Shown here one piece after another: positions 49,441-63,901 of a DNA stretch of 64,000 nt. Under the pieces are notes generated by a model that was not told where the DNA came from, made no database searches, and saw only the letters and a program-made list of their open reading frames with translations. A program made the translations under genes and the position numbers. Each line of letters opens with the position of its first letter. Position 1 is the first letter of the stretch. Source of the DNA: Neelides folsomi (lineage: Eukaryota > Arthropoda > Collembola > Neelipleona > Neelidae); contig JAQGBZ010000338.1 of the NCBI GenBank assembly GCA_034687125.1, positions 1 to 64,000 of the forward strand, read 5' to 3'.

Positions 49441-49846
49441 AATTGAAAATATATATATAAGATATAATACATAATATATAAGATAATATTTAATGATATG
49501 TTTAATGATATAAGATAAACTCCAATTAAGTTTATTTCAAAATGCTAACGTATGTTTTACATGAATTGTAATAATAAAAATATGTAATAATATAATAAGG
49601 TTATCAAAGTTGATTAAATGCGTAAAGGACTTAAAATTGATCCGTGTAGACATTAGGTAATATAAATAATCACCAAATTGAATTAACACATAGTATATTG
49701 AGAGAATGAGAAAGCAACTAAGAAAATGCAATTAATTTCCAATACAAACAAATATAAAAAATACGGAATAATATATCGAATGCAAATATGGTTTACATTT
49801 ATAATGAATATTAAAGTTGATATACATTAATCAAATGGTATTTAAA
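49441..49846. other. Intergenic
   Basis: AT-rich, between the SOD2 relic and the 3' end of the RAP1-like gene. Nothing recognised. Confidence 0.55.
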
Positions 49847-52030
49847 TCAGAATAAGTTGTAAGCTCTCCAATTAGGATTGTAGGGATTTGTGGCCAAATT
49901 AGCTCCCCTTTTCTTTTGTTCAGCGCCTTTGTCATAAAGTGAAAGTTCCCTTCCAGATAAATTGTACGATCCAATATTTGGGAAAATTGCTTTCCTGAAT
50001 CGGTTATTGAGTGAGTCGAAACTTCGTTCAGGAAAGGCCTGTAAAAATATAAAATCAAATCGTTTAATTAAGATTTTGTAACATATTGTTAAAATGCCAT
50101 AAATGGACATTGGAATAATTAATATAAGTACAATAATTTAATTAATTTAATAAGTACACGAGTTTACACTTACAGATTTTTGGTTTGCCATTTCTTTATA
50201 AATAATATTTCCAAAAACATTGGCGTGCCACATCGAAGCCCCGATAATTTTCAACATCTTTATGTCGTCCGCTTTTGTGTAAAAGCTAAAGATATTAAGA
50301 AAGTAACTAAATATAAATATTAAATTTAATAAAACAATATAATAAATCCTAATGAAAAAAATGGATAAATTTATAATTAATTAAAATATTACATTTTCCT
50401 TTTGTTGTCCGCAATTCCTCTGAATTGAGAACCATTTGAACTTCTTTTATTCTTCGAATCCGGTCGATCAATCGGTCGAGCAGATCGAGGTGGCGAAGAT
50501 CTGCGAGTTCTTTTCCCATTAGATTGGTTCGATTCAGACTCATCTTCAGAAGTTGAACTTATAATATCCCGAGTTCTCTTACTTTTAGATTTAGAAGTCA
50601 TAATTTCTTCTTCGCTTGAACTTGGACTTTTGTCTTTGGGTTGTTGACCTCTTGGCCTCTTATCTGGTTCTGTGTTCTTATCATTCCCTTTCTTCTGAGG
50701 ATTCTTGGAACACTTTGGGCCTGGAACATTTTTCTTCTTTTTTTCTGATGTCTTCTTTGGTGGAATAATTACAAGTTCTTCGTCGGCTGTTTCAAACCCA
50801 CTTAAAATTTCATCACCCGATTTGGAACTTCCAGCAGTCCTTTTCTCACCTTTGGACGCTTTTGAATTCTTGGACGACTCTTTAGCATCTTCTTTTAATT
50901 TCTTTAACTCTAGATCCTTGAGATTAAATTTAAATTGTCTCCATTCGAAATTTGGGTCATGTTTGGGTGGGCGAGTTTTAATATTTGTTTCAGTCGTTTG
51001 GCACGATGTGGTTGGAACTTCACCGTCCTCTGCTTCCACAATTATTTTCTTGGCTGGAATCGGAACAGTAATTTGTGATCGAGGAGATCTCGGTTTAGTC
51101 ATTGGAGGAATGTATCCTTCATCTGCAGACTCAATGTCAGATGGAGATGTAACTGAAGTTGGTCGATCTTGTGGTTCAGCCTTTGGAAGAATATTTTCTT
51201 CATCGGTTTCAATCACAGAAGCTAATGAAGCTAAAGCTGAAATTGAATCTTGTTCAGGATTTGACACTGGTGGGATGTTTCCCTCATCGGCAGATTCATT
51301 CGACGATTCATCATTTGAACGAGCACTGATATATCCCATTCTGAAAAATAAAAATGTTTGGCTTAACTTTTTATTAATAAAGATAAATTACATTAATTTC
51401 ATTATTAATTAAATTATAAATTTCAAGTTCCTAATTAATCTACAAATCTAGAAAAAGTATTTAGGAATAAGAATCAGAATTAATCATTAAATTAAAATTA
51501 TATAAATGTTCAAATTACGTCAATTTAGACTTGTCAAGAAGTTTTTTGGCCGCGACGGACTCGAATATGTATCGTGAAGAAAGAAAGCCATCGCCAGCAA
51601 TGACGTTTTCCTTGCTGTGGTCCAATTCCCTGATTAACTCAACGTCAATTACGTTCTCGGCTCCGTCTTTCAAACCCCGAGAGTCTTCTTGGAAATAGTC
51701 ACCTCCTCCGGCCTAAATTTAAACAATAATAAATATTCATTTTAATTGTGCTGTTTATACCATTCGGATCATTAATCATTATAATATCATGATATTTCAA
51801 AATTATTAAAATATTTTTATAGGATATATAAATTATATAATGCATTCTGAAGGATTTAAATACATAGTACATACCGAAATGACGTATTTTAAATTGGTAA
51901 AAGCCTCGGTAGCCGGGAACAAGTTAAAGTTCATCTTGGTCTTCTCGGGAGTAAGGAAAAGGTCACTCGGCACTGTTAGTGTTTCTGGGTGAATTGACCC
52001 CGACGAAGATGAGTCCATTCCATGAGACAT
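49847..52030 (-). CDS. RAP1 / TERF2IP-like protein (BRCT plus Myb)
   Basis: Exons 52030-51875, 51712-51519, 51340-50393, 50285-50174 and 50038-49847 give 533 residues. Residues about 12-116 look like the RAP1 BRCT domain: LFLTPEKTKMNFNLFPATEA, KYVISAGGGDYFQ, GDGFLSSRYIFESVAAKKLL. A long charged, Ser-rich linker contains four repeats of the type ADEGxIPP/TDEENILP and several Lys/Arg-rich clusters (SKSKRTRD, KRTRRSSPPRSARP) typical of nuclear proteins. The C-terminus carries a RAP1-type Myb: FYTKADDIKMLKIIGASMWH, FGNIIYKEMANQ, SFDSLNNRFRKAI. Vertebrate RAP1 is a shelterin subunit. The C-terminal RCT domain that binds TRF2 is not seen. Assignment is by architecture and motif feel, not alignment. 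Confidence 0.65.
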
Positions 52031-52777
52031 TTCCCAAACGTTGCAAGACTGAGAGCTAGACAGGGAGAGTCAATTAATTCAAATTAATCCTATCAGTTTA
52101 AGTTTATTACTGTCAGTTTAAGTTTGTTACTTTAAATGTTTAATCCTTTGTAGAGAAAAGAACTATGGAGGGAAACACTGCTTTTCTTCAAAAACGTTTT
52201 GAACTTTAACCAAGAAATATACATAATGATAAAATGATAAAATAATATTTTTAAATTATTCTAAGTCGATAAGATTTGATAATGAGAACGCAAATGAAAA
52301 TAAGTTGGACAAATACAAAAGAAATCAATGAATGAATTTTGCGCCAAGAATATTCCACAATGTACCATACACAAATATATAGGAAATATGAGACATTTGT
52401 TATTTCATTATCTCTCTCTTTCATTATCTGTCTAGGAGAGGTATTTAATTATCTTCTATCTAGATAATTATCTATCTTAAAATTTTATCATATTTACATT
52501 AAATAGTTGATATTTAGATTAATCGAATTAACATCTTAAGCTCGTAGTTAAATATATCTTTAAGCTGCCTTTAAGCTTTCATGTTCATTCATGTGTTGAA
52601 CCAAAATCTTTTCAATATCTTTTCCATTTGGCTAACGACAGCGAACAACTTTTATATAATTTCCCAATAATTGTGATTCAACAATTAAATTGTCACAATT
52701 TCCTCAAAAAGGCTATTTTGGATCTTATTTCGTGGTTATCAATTGACCTTTGACTTTGTTTGGAACTGTTATTAACA
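52031..52777. other. Divergent promoter region of RAP1-like and SOD2
   Basis: About 750 bp. The right part (52630 on) is the segment duplicated at 48927. Contains a CT/ATCT-rich simple stretch near 52400-52480. Confidence 0.55.
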
Positions 52778-53753
52778 ATGATTCGGAATTTGTCAAAGTG
52801 GATTAGGTGAGAATTAAAATTAAAGTTCAAATTCATTACACTTATAATGAAGGCTATAAGTTATAATCAATTTAATCATAAATAAATTATTATTATTAAT
52901 CAACATTAATTGACTTAATCGACTTAATTAGACATTTAATTAACTTGCACGAAGAATATTAATCGTTGATTGATGCAGATTTTTGTTGTTTGATTTAGAC
53001 CGAGTTTGGAAGCTGGTCGAAGATCCAAACACACGCTCCCTGACCTTCCCTACGACTACAATGCTCTCGAACCGGTCATTTCAGCCGAAATTATGCAGAT
53101 CCATCACTCAAAACACCACGCGACCTATGTGGCCAATTTAAATCTTGCTGAGGAGAAGTTGGACGCTGCAAAGGCCAAAGGTGACATCTCCAGTGTCATC
53201 GCTCTTGGACCGGCATTGAAATTCAACGGAGGCGGCCATTTGAACCATTCGATATTTTGGGCCAATTTGAGTCCCAAAGGCGGCGGCGAACCCTCCGGTC
53301 CTCTTGCAGACGCCATCAAAAAAGACTTTGGCTCTTTTGCCGACTTCAAGACGAGGATCAGCACAGCAACAGTTGGAATTCAAGGATCCGGATGGGGATG
53401 GCTCGGATTTAACAAAGTCACCAAACATTTGGAAATTGCAACTTGTGGTAATCAAGATCCACTCGAGGCGACAACGGGGCTTGTGCCATTATTGGGAATT
53501 GATGTCTGGGAACACGCATATTATCTTCAGTAAATTAAAATTAAAATAACAATAATAATAATATTTAAAACATCTGTATTATTTAATATCTACCGTCTAT
53601 AGACCATAATCAATAATTAAAGATTGGCATATAATAATTCATTCATGGTGTTTAATTTAAAGGTACAAGAACGTGCGACCCGATTATGTGAAGAATATCT
53701 TTAACATCGTTAATTGGCAAGATGTCTCATCGCGTTTTGACAAATGCAAATAA
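52778..53753 (+). CDS. SOD2: Manganese superoxide dismutase, mitochondrial
   Basis: Exons 52778-52806, 52999-53529 and 53663-53753 give 216 residues (human 222). It dismutates superoxide in the matrix. Exon 1 is only 29 nt (MIRNLSKWI + split Arg) and has a consensus donor AG|GTGAGA; joined to exon 2 it gives [20 protein letters not shown], an amphipathic basic presequence, then the mature start [11 protein letters not shown]. Metal ligands are intact: His45 (QIHHSKHH), His in [10 protein letters not shown], Asp and His in [11 protein letters not shown]. The C-terminus [20 protein letters not shown] is typical. The exon 1-intron segment is conserved in the nearby pseudogene copy. Confidence 0.95.
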
Positions 53754-54323
53754 TCGCCAAAGCCTTCTATGGAATGAATTTAATGGAAAAGTAAAATCAA
53801 AGTTTAATTAATTACCTAAATAAATCTAGTTCAAATCTAAATTGAAGATTTTTAATGAATCATATGCATTTGCAAATAAAATAGGATTAATTCATCAACA
53901 TCTCATATTTAATTTCATTTAATATTTAACCGAATGCGTGATTTTATAAATTTTAACAATTTTTATATAATTGTTAACATTTCTCTATATTATACATATT
54001 AACTAGATAATAACATTCAATATTTATAATTAACGTCTTTGGCTTGTCTATGAATTAAGTAAGTGTATCATCTTTGTACTAACTATATTAGAATCAATTG
54101 GATATTTGACTAAATTAATAATCAATGTTTTAAGTATAACATGTAATTGCACGATACATGTATAAGTAGAATATACACATCGCACAGTTTCGATCAATTC
54201 GTGAATTTGACTTGATTTATAATCAATTCAGGAATAATTATTTTTTCTTTAGTAAATAACTAATTAAAATTATTTAACTAATTTTCTAGGAATGAGACAA
54301 AGATTTAAATGTGATGATTAAAG
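53754..54323. other. Intergenic between convergent genes
   Basis: 570 bp, AT-rich; AATAAA at about 53874 probably serves SOD2. Nothing else. Confidence 0.55.
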
Positions 54324-54913
54324 TTAAGGTTTAGCTGGAGCTGGAGCTGGCGGGTTTTCCGCCTCTTTCGCTGCTTCCAATTCTTTTCCTCCCATGTATT
54401 CGTATTTGATGAATCGAACACCTTGAGTAACTTGGGCGCATTCGTTGGTGATGTGACAAGCCAAAAGGAGGAGATTCCGAGGTTGGACTTTCCAAGCAAA
54501 TCGCATAAACACCAGCGAATAAAGACTAAGAGCTGAAACAAAATTAATTACAATTAAACATTTAATTAAAAAGAAATAAAACATTTCAACACTAATAATA
54601 AGTAAATAAACTTAAACTTACCAAAGGTCATTTTCCCGCTGATGAATTTCGGATGTTTATTTGTATCGGCTATTGCTGCAATTGGAAATCCCCAGTTGGC
54701 CACTGGACCCCAAAAATGAGTACTAGAAAAATAAATAATTTATTAATCATATAGTTAAATGCTTAATAAAGTTTAAATGTATAGTTATATATTTAAATTT
54801 TAAATATAAAGTTAATTTGTTTAAATTATAAATTCATTAAACCTCTTTAAGTATTCTCTGAATTCTTTAGATTTAAGGGAATCCATCCCTTTACGTACAA
54901 GTGCACCAGCCAT
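54324..54913 (-). CDS. MPC1: Mitochondrial pyruvate carrier 1
   Basis: Exons 54913-54843, 54722-54622 and 54532-54324 give 126 residues (human 109). Half of the inner-membrane heterodimer that imports pyruvate into the matrix. Landmarks: [77 protein letters not shown]. The C-terminal tail ([14 protein letters not shown]) is a slightly longer Ala/Pro-rich extension, as in insects. Confidence 0.96.
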
Positions 54914-55508
54914 TATTAAACCTTTAGTTAAGCCCGATTTAACAATAAAACTTTACTTAAAATTAAAATTTAAAGCACCGTAAGTCGTTTATTGAAACGA
55001 TAGAGAGAAATGGCGAATATGAAAGAAGATGAAGGTGATTGGGTTTCACATAATTATTAGCACAAGTGTGTGAGTTCTGCTCAAGCTGAGCCAATATATT
55101 AATTAAACTTAAACTTATTGCCTTAAAACTAAAGATTAAATTAGATGTTCAATTTTCCTATGTGAAACTTCGCAGGGTCTATACTTAAATCATAATACAT
55201 GTTTCAATTATCACTTGTTATTCTTTGAACGTTATTCAACATTAACATTTAACATTAACATTATATTATTAAAACCATTTCTCTACATATTGCACTTAAA
55301 TTTACAATCACAGAATCAATTACAAAAATCTAAATTGAAATTAACTTAGCTTAACTGTAACATTAAATATAAAACATCTAAATAACTAACTGTAATTAAA
55401 TTAATAACAATCGATAATTTAATTTTAAGGTTACATTTAATTGGAAATATAAAACACATTTTGAATTTGTATAAGCTTAAGAATGTCAATTAAAGTTTAA
55501 GTTCCAAA
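54914..55508. other. Intergenic
   Basis: About 600 bp with the MPC1 promoter and the 3' UTR of the zinc-finger gene. Nothing else recognised. Confidence 0.55.
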
Positions 55509-57262
55509 TCACTCATTTGAAGAATTCCATTGATCATTCGGATCCGTTTTGATATATTCAGGAACTTGGGAATCTTCAACGGCAATTTTGTGTACAGTGA
55601 AAACGTGTCGTTTGAGTGAGCTTTTGAGCATATTTCTTAAACAGATTTTGCATTCAATTCGCGGATCTCGACGTCTTCGTCGTTCCAATTCGTCAATGCG
55701 AATTTCTCCCTCGGTGGCGACTGGAGGAAAAAATGCTTTTGGATCCCTCACGTGAATCTCGTGAGTTTTACTGAGATGTTCCAACAACCGAGTTTTGGAA
55801 CACACTTTGAAACAAGTCGGGCATTTGTAACGCTTCGGTAGTCGTCGCTTTTTATTCCCAGGCTGATAATCTTCGTCGCTGTCTAATTAAACATTGTCAA
55901 TTAAACTAATAGACTTAAACATTATTATGTAACATAATGTAATAATACAAAATGTAACATGTAAATACTATAAAAAATAATAATCTTATTTAATAAATCA
56001 TTTGTAATTTTTTGTACCATTATTTTCAATAGATTCAATTTCATCCAAATTGACAATTTCAATTTCATTCGTCTTCGGTCGAATGCAAACCATCGTAGGA
56101 AGAATCGGAGTTTTCCAATGATCGTTTTCTTTTACAGGGATTGGCAAAAGTCCTGGAGGATCTCTAATTAATGCCGGAGGTGGTGATTTCAAATTCGGAG
56201 TTGGAGATTTCAAATTCGGGGTTTGGGATTTCAAAATCGAAGTTGGAGAATTCAAATTCGAATTTTGGAGCTTCAAATTCGGAGAGTGAGACCTTAAAAT
56301 TGAAGGTTTTGTCTTCAAAATCGGAGGTTGGAATTTGGCCGGGCCATGATATTGTTTTAACAGCGGAGCTTGGAATTTCTTCACTGTTTTCACCGCTGGT
56401 GACGGAGACGGTAACGGAGACGGAGACGGTGATGGTGAACGCTGAGGCTCACGGCGGAGAACCAATCCTGGATAGACATGCTTGACCTCCTCTGCGGTCA
56501 ATTTGGGCTGCATGGATTGAGTTTTCTTCAAGATCTGAATAAATTCTTCTGGAGTCAAATCCCCTTCCCCATCTTCTGTGTCGGATCTTCCAACAATTGA
56601 TCCTGGTGGATGATGTTGATGTTGTTCCATTGCTTTTGGTTGTTCCTCTCCGTCCATTTCCTTGTCGTCTTCGGATTCATCTCCGGTTTGTATAAAGATT
56701 TCAATTTCAACTCCTTCCGGTTTTCCTTCTTCTGATGGTTCCATAATTTCTCCTTCAACTTCAACAATGTCTGGTTCTTCGACAATTTCAACTTTTCCCA
56801 TTTTTAAACCCACAATCTCTTCTTTTTCGGAATCGTCTTCATTCTCTTCATTCTGTTCCCATTCGACATTTCCCTCATTTTCTTGCTACAGATATTTAAT
56901 AAGGCCATGATTTAGATTTGACATTTAAATAAACACTACTTTAATTAACACTAAAGATATCTAATAGAAAAATTTCTATTATCTAAGATATCTAATTGAC
57001 AATATTATTAATATCGGGTTACCTCAAGTTTCTCAAATTCTCGACTATAAGTTTCAATTTGTTCTTCAAGCGGGGGAAACAATTCCTCGTCCTTATTTTG
57101 GATGTGTTGGAAAAGGAGGTCAAATTTGTAGTTCAAAGACTGGACGAATTTCCAAAGTTCTTGAACCTCAGTCAAAACTTGTTCCATCAATGACCCCTTA
57201 GATTCGTCTTCAACGTCTTGACCCGTCCCTTCACCTCTCGCCCTCCTCCTTCCTCTGGTCAT
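55509..57262 (-). CDS. C2H2 zinc-finger protein with acidic and Pro/Ser repeat region
   Basis: Exons 57262-57023, 56885-56018 and 55882-55509 give 493 residues. N-terminus basic (MTRGRRRARGEG) then a possible coiled coil (MEQVLTEVQELWKFVQSLNY). An acidic segment follows, then a repetitive region built from SPNLKxxNxxLxSPTSILKS units (56160-56290). The C-terminus has two C2H2 fingers: YKCPTCFKVCSKTRLLEHLS-KTH and IECKICLRNMLKSSLKRHVF-TVH, separated by a charged linker. Probably nuclear and nucleic-acid binding (inference). No specific orthologue recognised. An upstream in-frame ATG at 57307 is less likely given the context. Confidence 0.75.
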
Positions 57263-58035
57263 TGCAAACCTTTTAATATCGTGCGAAGTAAATAAAGAAT
57301 TAAACAAAGAGCTTTAATCGAGGACTACAAGTTTTATGCTGTTCTGTTTTCTCAACAAAGAAAAGTCAATGACCTCTTCCATCCCTTTCCCTTTCATCCT
57401 TCGCAGGACTTAGATACAAGTGAAGATCGAAAAAAACGAGACTTTTACATTTTAAAATACTTAAAGTTAGTTTTATTCGATTAAATTGCAATTCAATATT
57501 ACAACATTTGGAATTTTTAACATATTGTGCTCGTTATCAAATATATGCTTTCATGTGCTGAACCAATTGATTTCTATATGCAATTTTATTTAAAAGAAGT
57601 TTTGTTCTAATCCAAGTTTTTCTTTATTTTTATTCTCAATTTGTTTATTTATTTCATAAATAAAATGATAACTTTCGATCGAATGCAAATAAAACGAATT
57701 GATTTGACATGTAAAATATCTCCAGCGAAAAAAACGTGAATAATCAACTTGCACTTTAATTATCAAATATACCGGAATGATAATTAATGAAATTGATATT
57801 ATTTTAAAAAATGAATTTCCAAATTGTAGAACCATCAACTTGACAAGCCATCATTTAATGGCTTGAAAGTAATTTTAAATCTTTCTCCCAATACAGGAGT
57901 TTAGTAGACAATGAATAATTAACATTTGATTCAAAACACCATGATCATATCATTTAAATATTGATTATCATAGAAAAGTGTTTAAAAGATTTATGAGGTT
58001 AATTTAGAGAGAGACTCTTCTGGGGACAACAAATG
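57263..58035. other. Intergenic, AT-rich
   Basis: Upstream of the zinc-finger gene, downstream of ABCF3. Nothing recognised. Confidence 0.55.
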
Positions 58036-61361
<3,326 letters not shown>

Positions 61362-61962
61362 TTTGGATCAGGATGAGGCCGATGGGGTCGCGGGGTCAAA
61401 TGAGTGGTCGTACCAACTTCCAAATCGTCCACCGGACCGGGACAAAGTCGAAGAATCGAAGACGTGGCCGAAGTGGAATGGAAATTCAACTTTCCTTTCC
61501 TATCCGCGCTCAATAGCCATTCATTCCTTCTCCAATGCTCAAAAGCAAAAGCTCAACCGAAAATCGAATTCACTCTCGCCGGTTTCGGCTTCAGTAATTT
61601 TAATTTACTTTAAATTAAATAAATCAACTATTTAATTAACTATTAACTCAATTGTTTAATTTTATGAGAGATGAAACTGTGATTCAACGTTATAGACAAA
61701 GGTAAGGTTTAAACATTGATTTAAACTAATTTTAACTTGACCACTTTTATAAATTGTAAGATAATCAAAATTGGTTCGAATTGCATAAATTGCAAAATGG
61801 GAATGATTTATAAATATAGCATTTCATTATTATTTTATGCAATTAGCTATAAAATACTATATTCAATATACAAGAATTGTCGAGTTTGTCTTTTAAACCC
61901 CGTTTTTTAGTCCAATTAAGCAAATTATTAACTAATTTTTAATTTTTTGACAGACATTCAAC
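61362..61962 (+). promoter_or_regulatory. Bidirectional promoter region and 5' UTR exon
   Basis: 600 bp between the ABCF3 start (-) and the next plus-strand frame. A segment ending CAAAG|GTAAGG (to 61701) and an acceptor TTTTTTGACAG (61952) suggest an untranslated first exon; its own ATG frame would stop soon after the splice, so it is not the start. Confidence 0.5.
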
Positions 61963-62712
61963 ATGTTTTTTTCTAACAATTCGATGAACTCTCATTCCTC
62001 TCCTCGTCATTCAATTATGGTATCGGCTACCCCGGACTTCAATCAACAAATGGATTCTTGCATTCAGAAAGTGATCGACCCGGAGGAGTATGAAAGAAAC
62101 CAACAGGAATTGATCAACAACCGTGTCCAACAATACATTGAATCCGGAGTGGAATTGGCTCAATACAACCCTTGTTCTTATTACGAGATTCCGGGATTTC
62201 AACAACCAAATCAATTCCAACAATCAAATCAATTCCAACACCAAAATCAATTCCAACACCAATCCCAACACCAAAATCAATTCAACCACCAAATGTTCAA
62301 TTACGACGAGAATCCATTAAATTTAATTCATTCCGACAAGTACGGAAATTGGCCCACTGCTCCCCAAATGCCCACAATTGTCCAAAAGACCATCGACTGT
62401 ATTTATCCGTTGTGCAATTGCCCGAACCACTCAGCCCCACCACCGAAGATTTCAGTCGTAAAAGCAAAGCAGCCGGTGCGGAAGATCCCGAGCTGTCCGA
62501 AAGAATTCGTAACAACGGTGAGATGCAAAGAGACTTTTGGTCTCCCGATCAAACAACCCAAAAGAGAAAAGAAAGGAATGCAGAAAACGACGGTCTTACG
62601 CGATTACTCGGTCAATAATTTGAAAAGGGAGAAAGAACAATTCAAGTCAGTTTCTTACGGATATGAATTGTTACAGAAAGCTCTGGAGAATCGTAAAGAC
62701 AATAATTGTTAA
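61963..62712 (+). CDS. Unrecognised Gln/Asn-rich protein with Cys/Pro motifs
   Basis: One exon, 249 residues, ATG 11 bases after a splice acceptor. The N-terminal third (DPEEYERNQQELINNRVQQY) is probably helical. A short repeat NQFQQSNQFQHQNQFQHQSQ (62206-62300) is polymorphic-looking. A middle segment CIYPLCNCPNHS could hold a metal. The C-terminus is basic (KQPKREKKGMQ, LRDYSVNNLKREKEQFKSVS). No family recognised. Codon use and open length support a real gene. Confidence 0.65.
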   Translation: MFFSNNSMNSHSSPRHSIMVSATPDFNQQMDSCIQKVIDPEEYERNQQELINNRVQQYIESGVELAQYNPCSYYEIPGFQQPNQFQQSNQFQHQNQFQHQSQHQNQFNHQMFNYDENPLNLIHSDKYGNWPTAPQMPTIVQKTIDCIYPLCNCPNHSAPPPKISVVKAKQPVRKIPSCPKEFVTTVRCKETFGLPIKQPKREKKGMQKTTVLRDYSVNNLKREKEQFKSVSYGYELLQKALENRKDNNC

Positions 62713-63422
62713 AAACGTGAATTAGGTAAGAAGAAACTGGACTGATTTTATATTTTAAAACGATTGTAAATAATTAAACTATTTATATTATACACAATTA
62801 CTACACAATTATTGTGTTTTACCAATAAGTGAGATTAATAAATAATTTTAACCTATTCGTTCTAAAATTGTAATAAACGCTCAGAATTCGCTCAACAATT
62901 TTCCGTCCAATACTTTAACAAGAATATAAAATAAAAGTTATTCGTTAAACAATATTTTTACAAGCTAAATACTCATTTTATTATTCTTCATTATACAACT
63001 AATGCATATTATTAATGAACTATGCTTCATTACGATTATTATTATTATAACCTAATTACATTAAATAAAAAACATCAATTACTTTTTACGTTTTTACATT
63101 AAACACAAAAATAATCACAGTACAGAATTGAGAAATCTGACTTTAAACGAAACTAAACTTTGCGATATGCTTAAAGTCTATTCCTCTGTTCGGCAATGTG
63201 GATACTGTGGATTTCATAAAGTTGACAAAATTGGTAAACATTTAACAAACTTTAACTTTCTTAAATCTTAAATAACTGATCCGAATTCACCATTTAGCAT
63301 GCGAAATATATTCATTTTGTTTGTGTGTTCAGTCATTATCTCCTGAATTTAATTATATTGTTTTTTCAGGTACGATCCTTTTGGGATGAAGAAAGAACAA
63401 TAAAACCAAAAATAATTAATGG
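62713..63422. other. Intergenic
   Basis: About 700 bp. An acceptor-like TTTTTTCAG at 63369 suggests that the TIMM10B transcript has a 5' UTR exon here. Confidence 0.5.
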
Positions 63423-63881
63423 ATGATGGAGCAAAATTCACTAAATGAAAGAAATGTGAGTTCTCAATAATTTTACTATTGATTTATTATTGTTGTAATC
63501 GTAGTATAACGTATAATTAGTAATAATAAATAATTATTAAATACAATCACAACATGTGTTTCTAATATTGGCATTTGCGTGTTTTAGCTGAAAGAATATC
63601 TGTATCTGTTCAACAGTCTTTCTGAGAAGTGTTTCAACAACTGCGTTTTCAACTTGGGCCAAACCCATTTAGCTCCAGCTGAAATCTCCTGCGTTGATAC
63701 GTGCATTGTCAAAAATGCCAATTGCAAGAACAAGGTCATGACCCTTTTGGCGGAAATCAACCCAGAATTCCAAGAGAGGAAAATGAAAGAGCAAATCGCT
63801 CTGAATGAGAAACTCCAAAAAGAAGCTGAAGCCGCTGCTTTGAATCCACCCGAATCAAAAAAATTCTTTGGACTTTTTTAA
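63423..63881 (+). CDS. TIMM10B: Mitochondrial intermembrane-space chaperone Tim10B (Tim9b)
   Basis: Exons 63423-63455 and 63588-63881 give 108 residues. Small-TIM signature of twin CX3C motifs: EKCFNNCV and SCVDTCIV, with KNANCK between the second motif and the helix. The C-terminal Ala/Glu-rich tail (EKLQKEAEAAALNPPESKKF) matches Tim10B rather than Tim9, Tim10 or Tim8. Works with the TIM22 complex for inner-membrane insertion. Two consecutive in-frame ATGs (63423, 63426) are possible starts. An out-of-frame ATG at 63419 overlaps. Confidence 0.88.
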
Positions 63882-63901
63882 ACCACAATTAAAAAATTAA
63901 A

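Noticed and set aside
50705-51412. Plus-strand 235-codon frame
   Set aside because: Antisense of the Ser-rich, low-complexity exon of the RAP1-like gene.
53125-53455. Minus-strand frames over SOD2 exon 2
   Set aside because: Antisense of a highly conserved enzyme exon.
62172-62618. 148-codon plus-strand frame within the Gln/Asn-rich gene
   Set aside because: Shifted-frame reading of a repetitive exon; the main frame is longer and begins at a spliced ATG.
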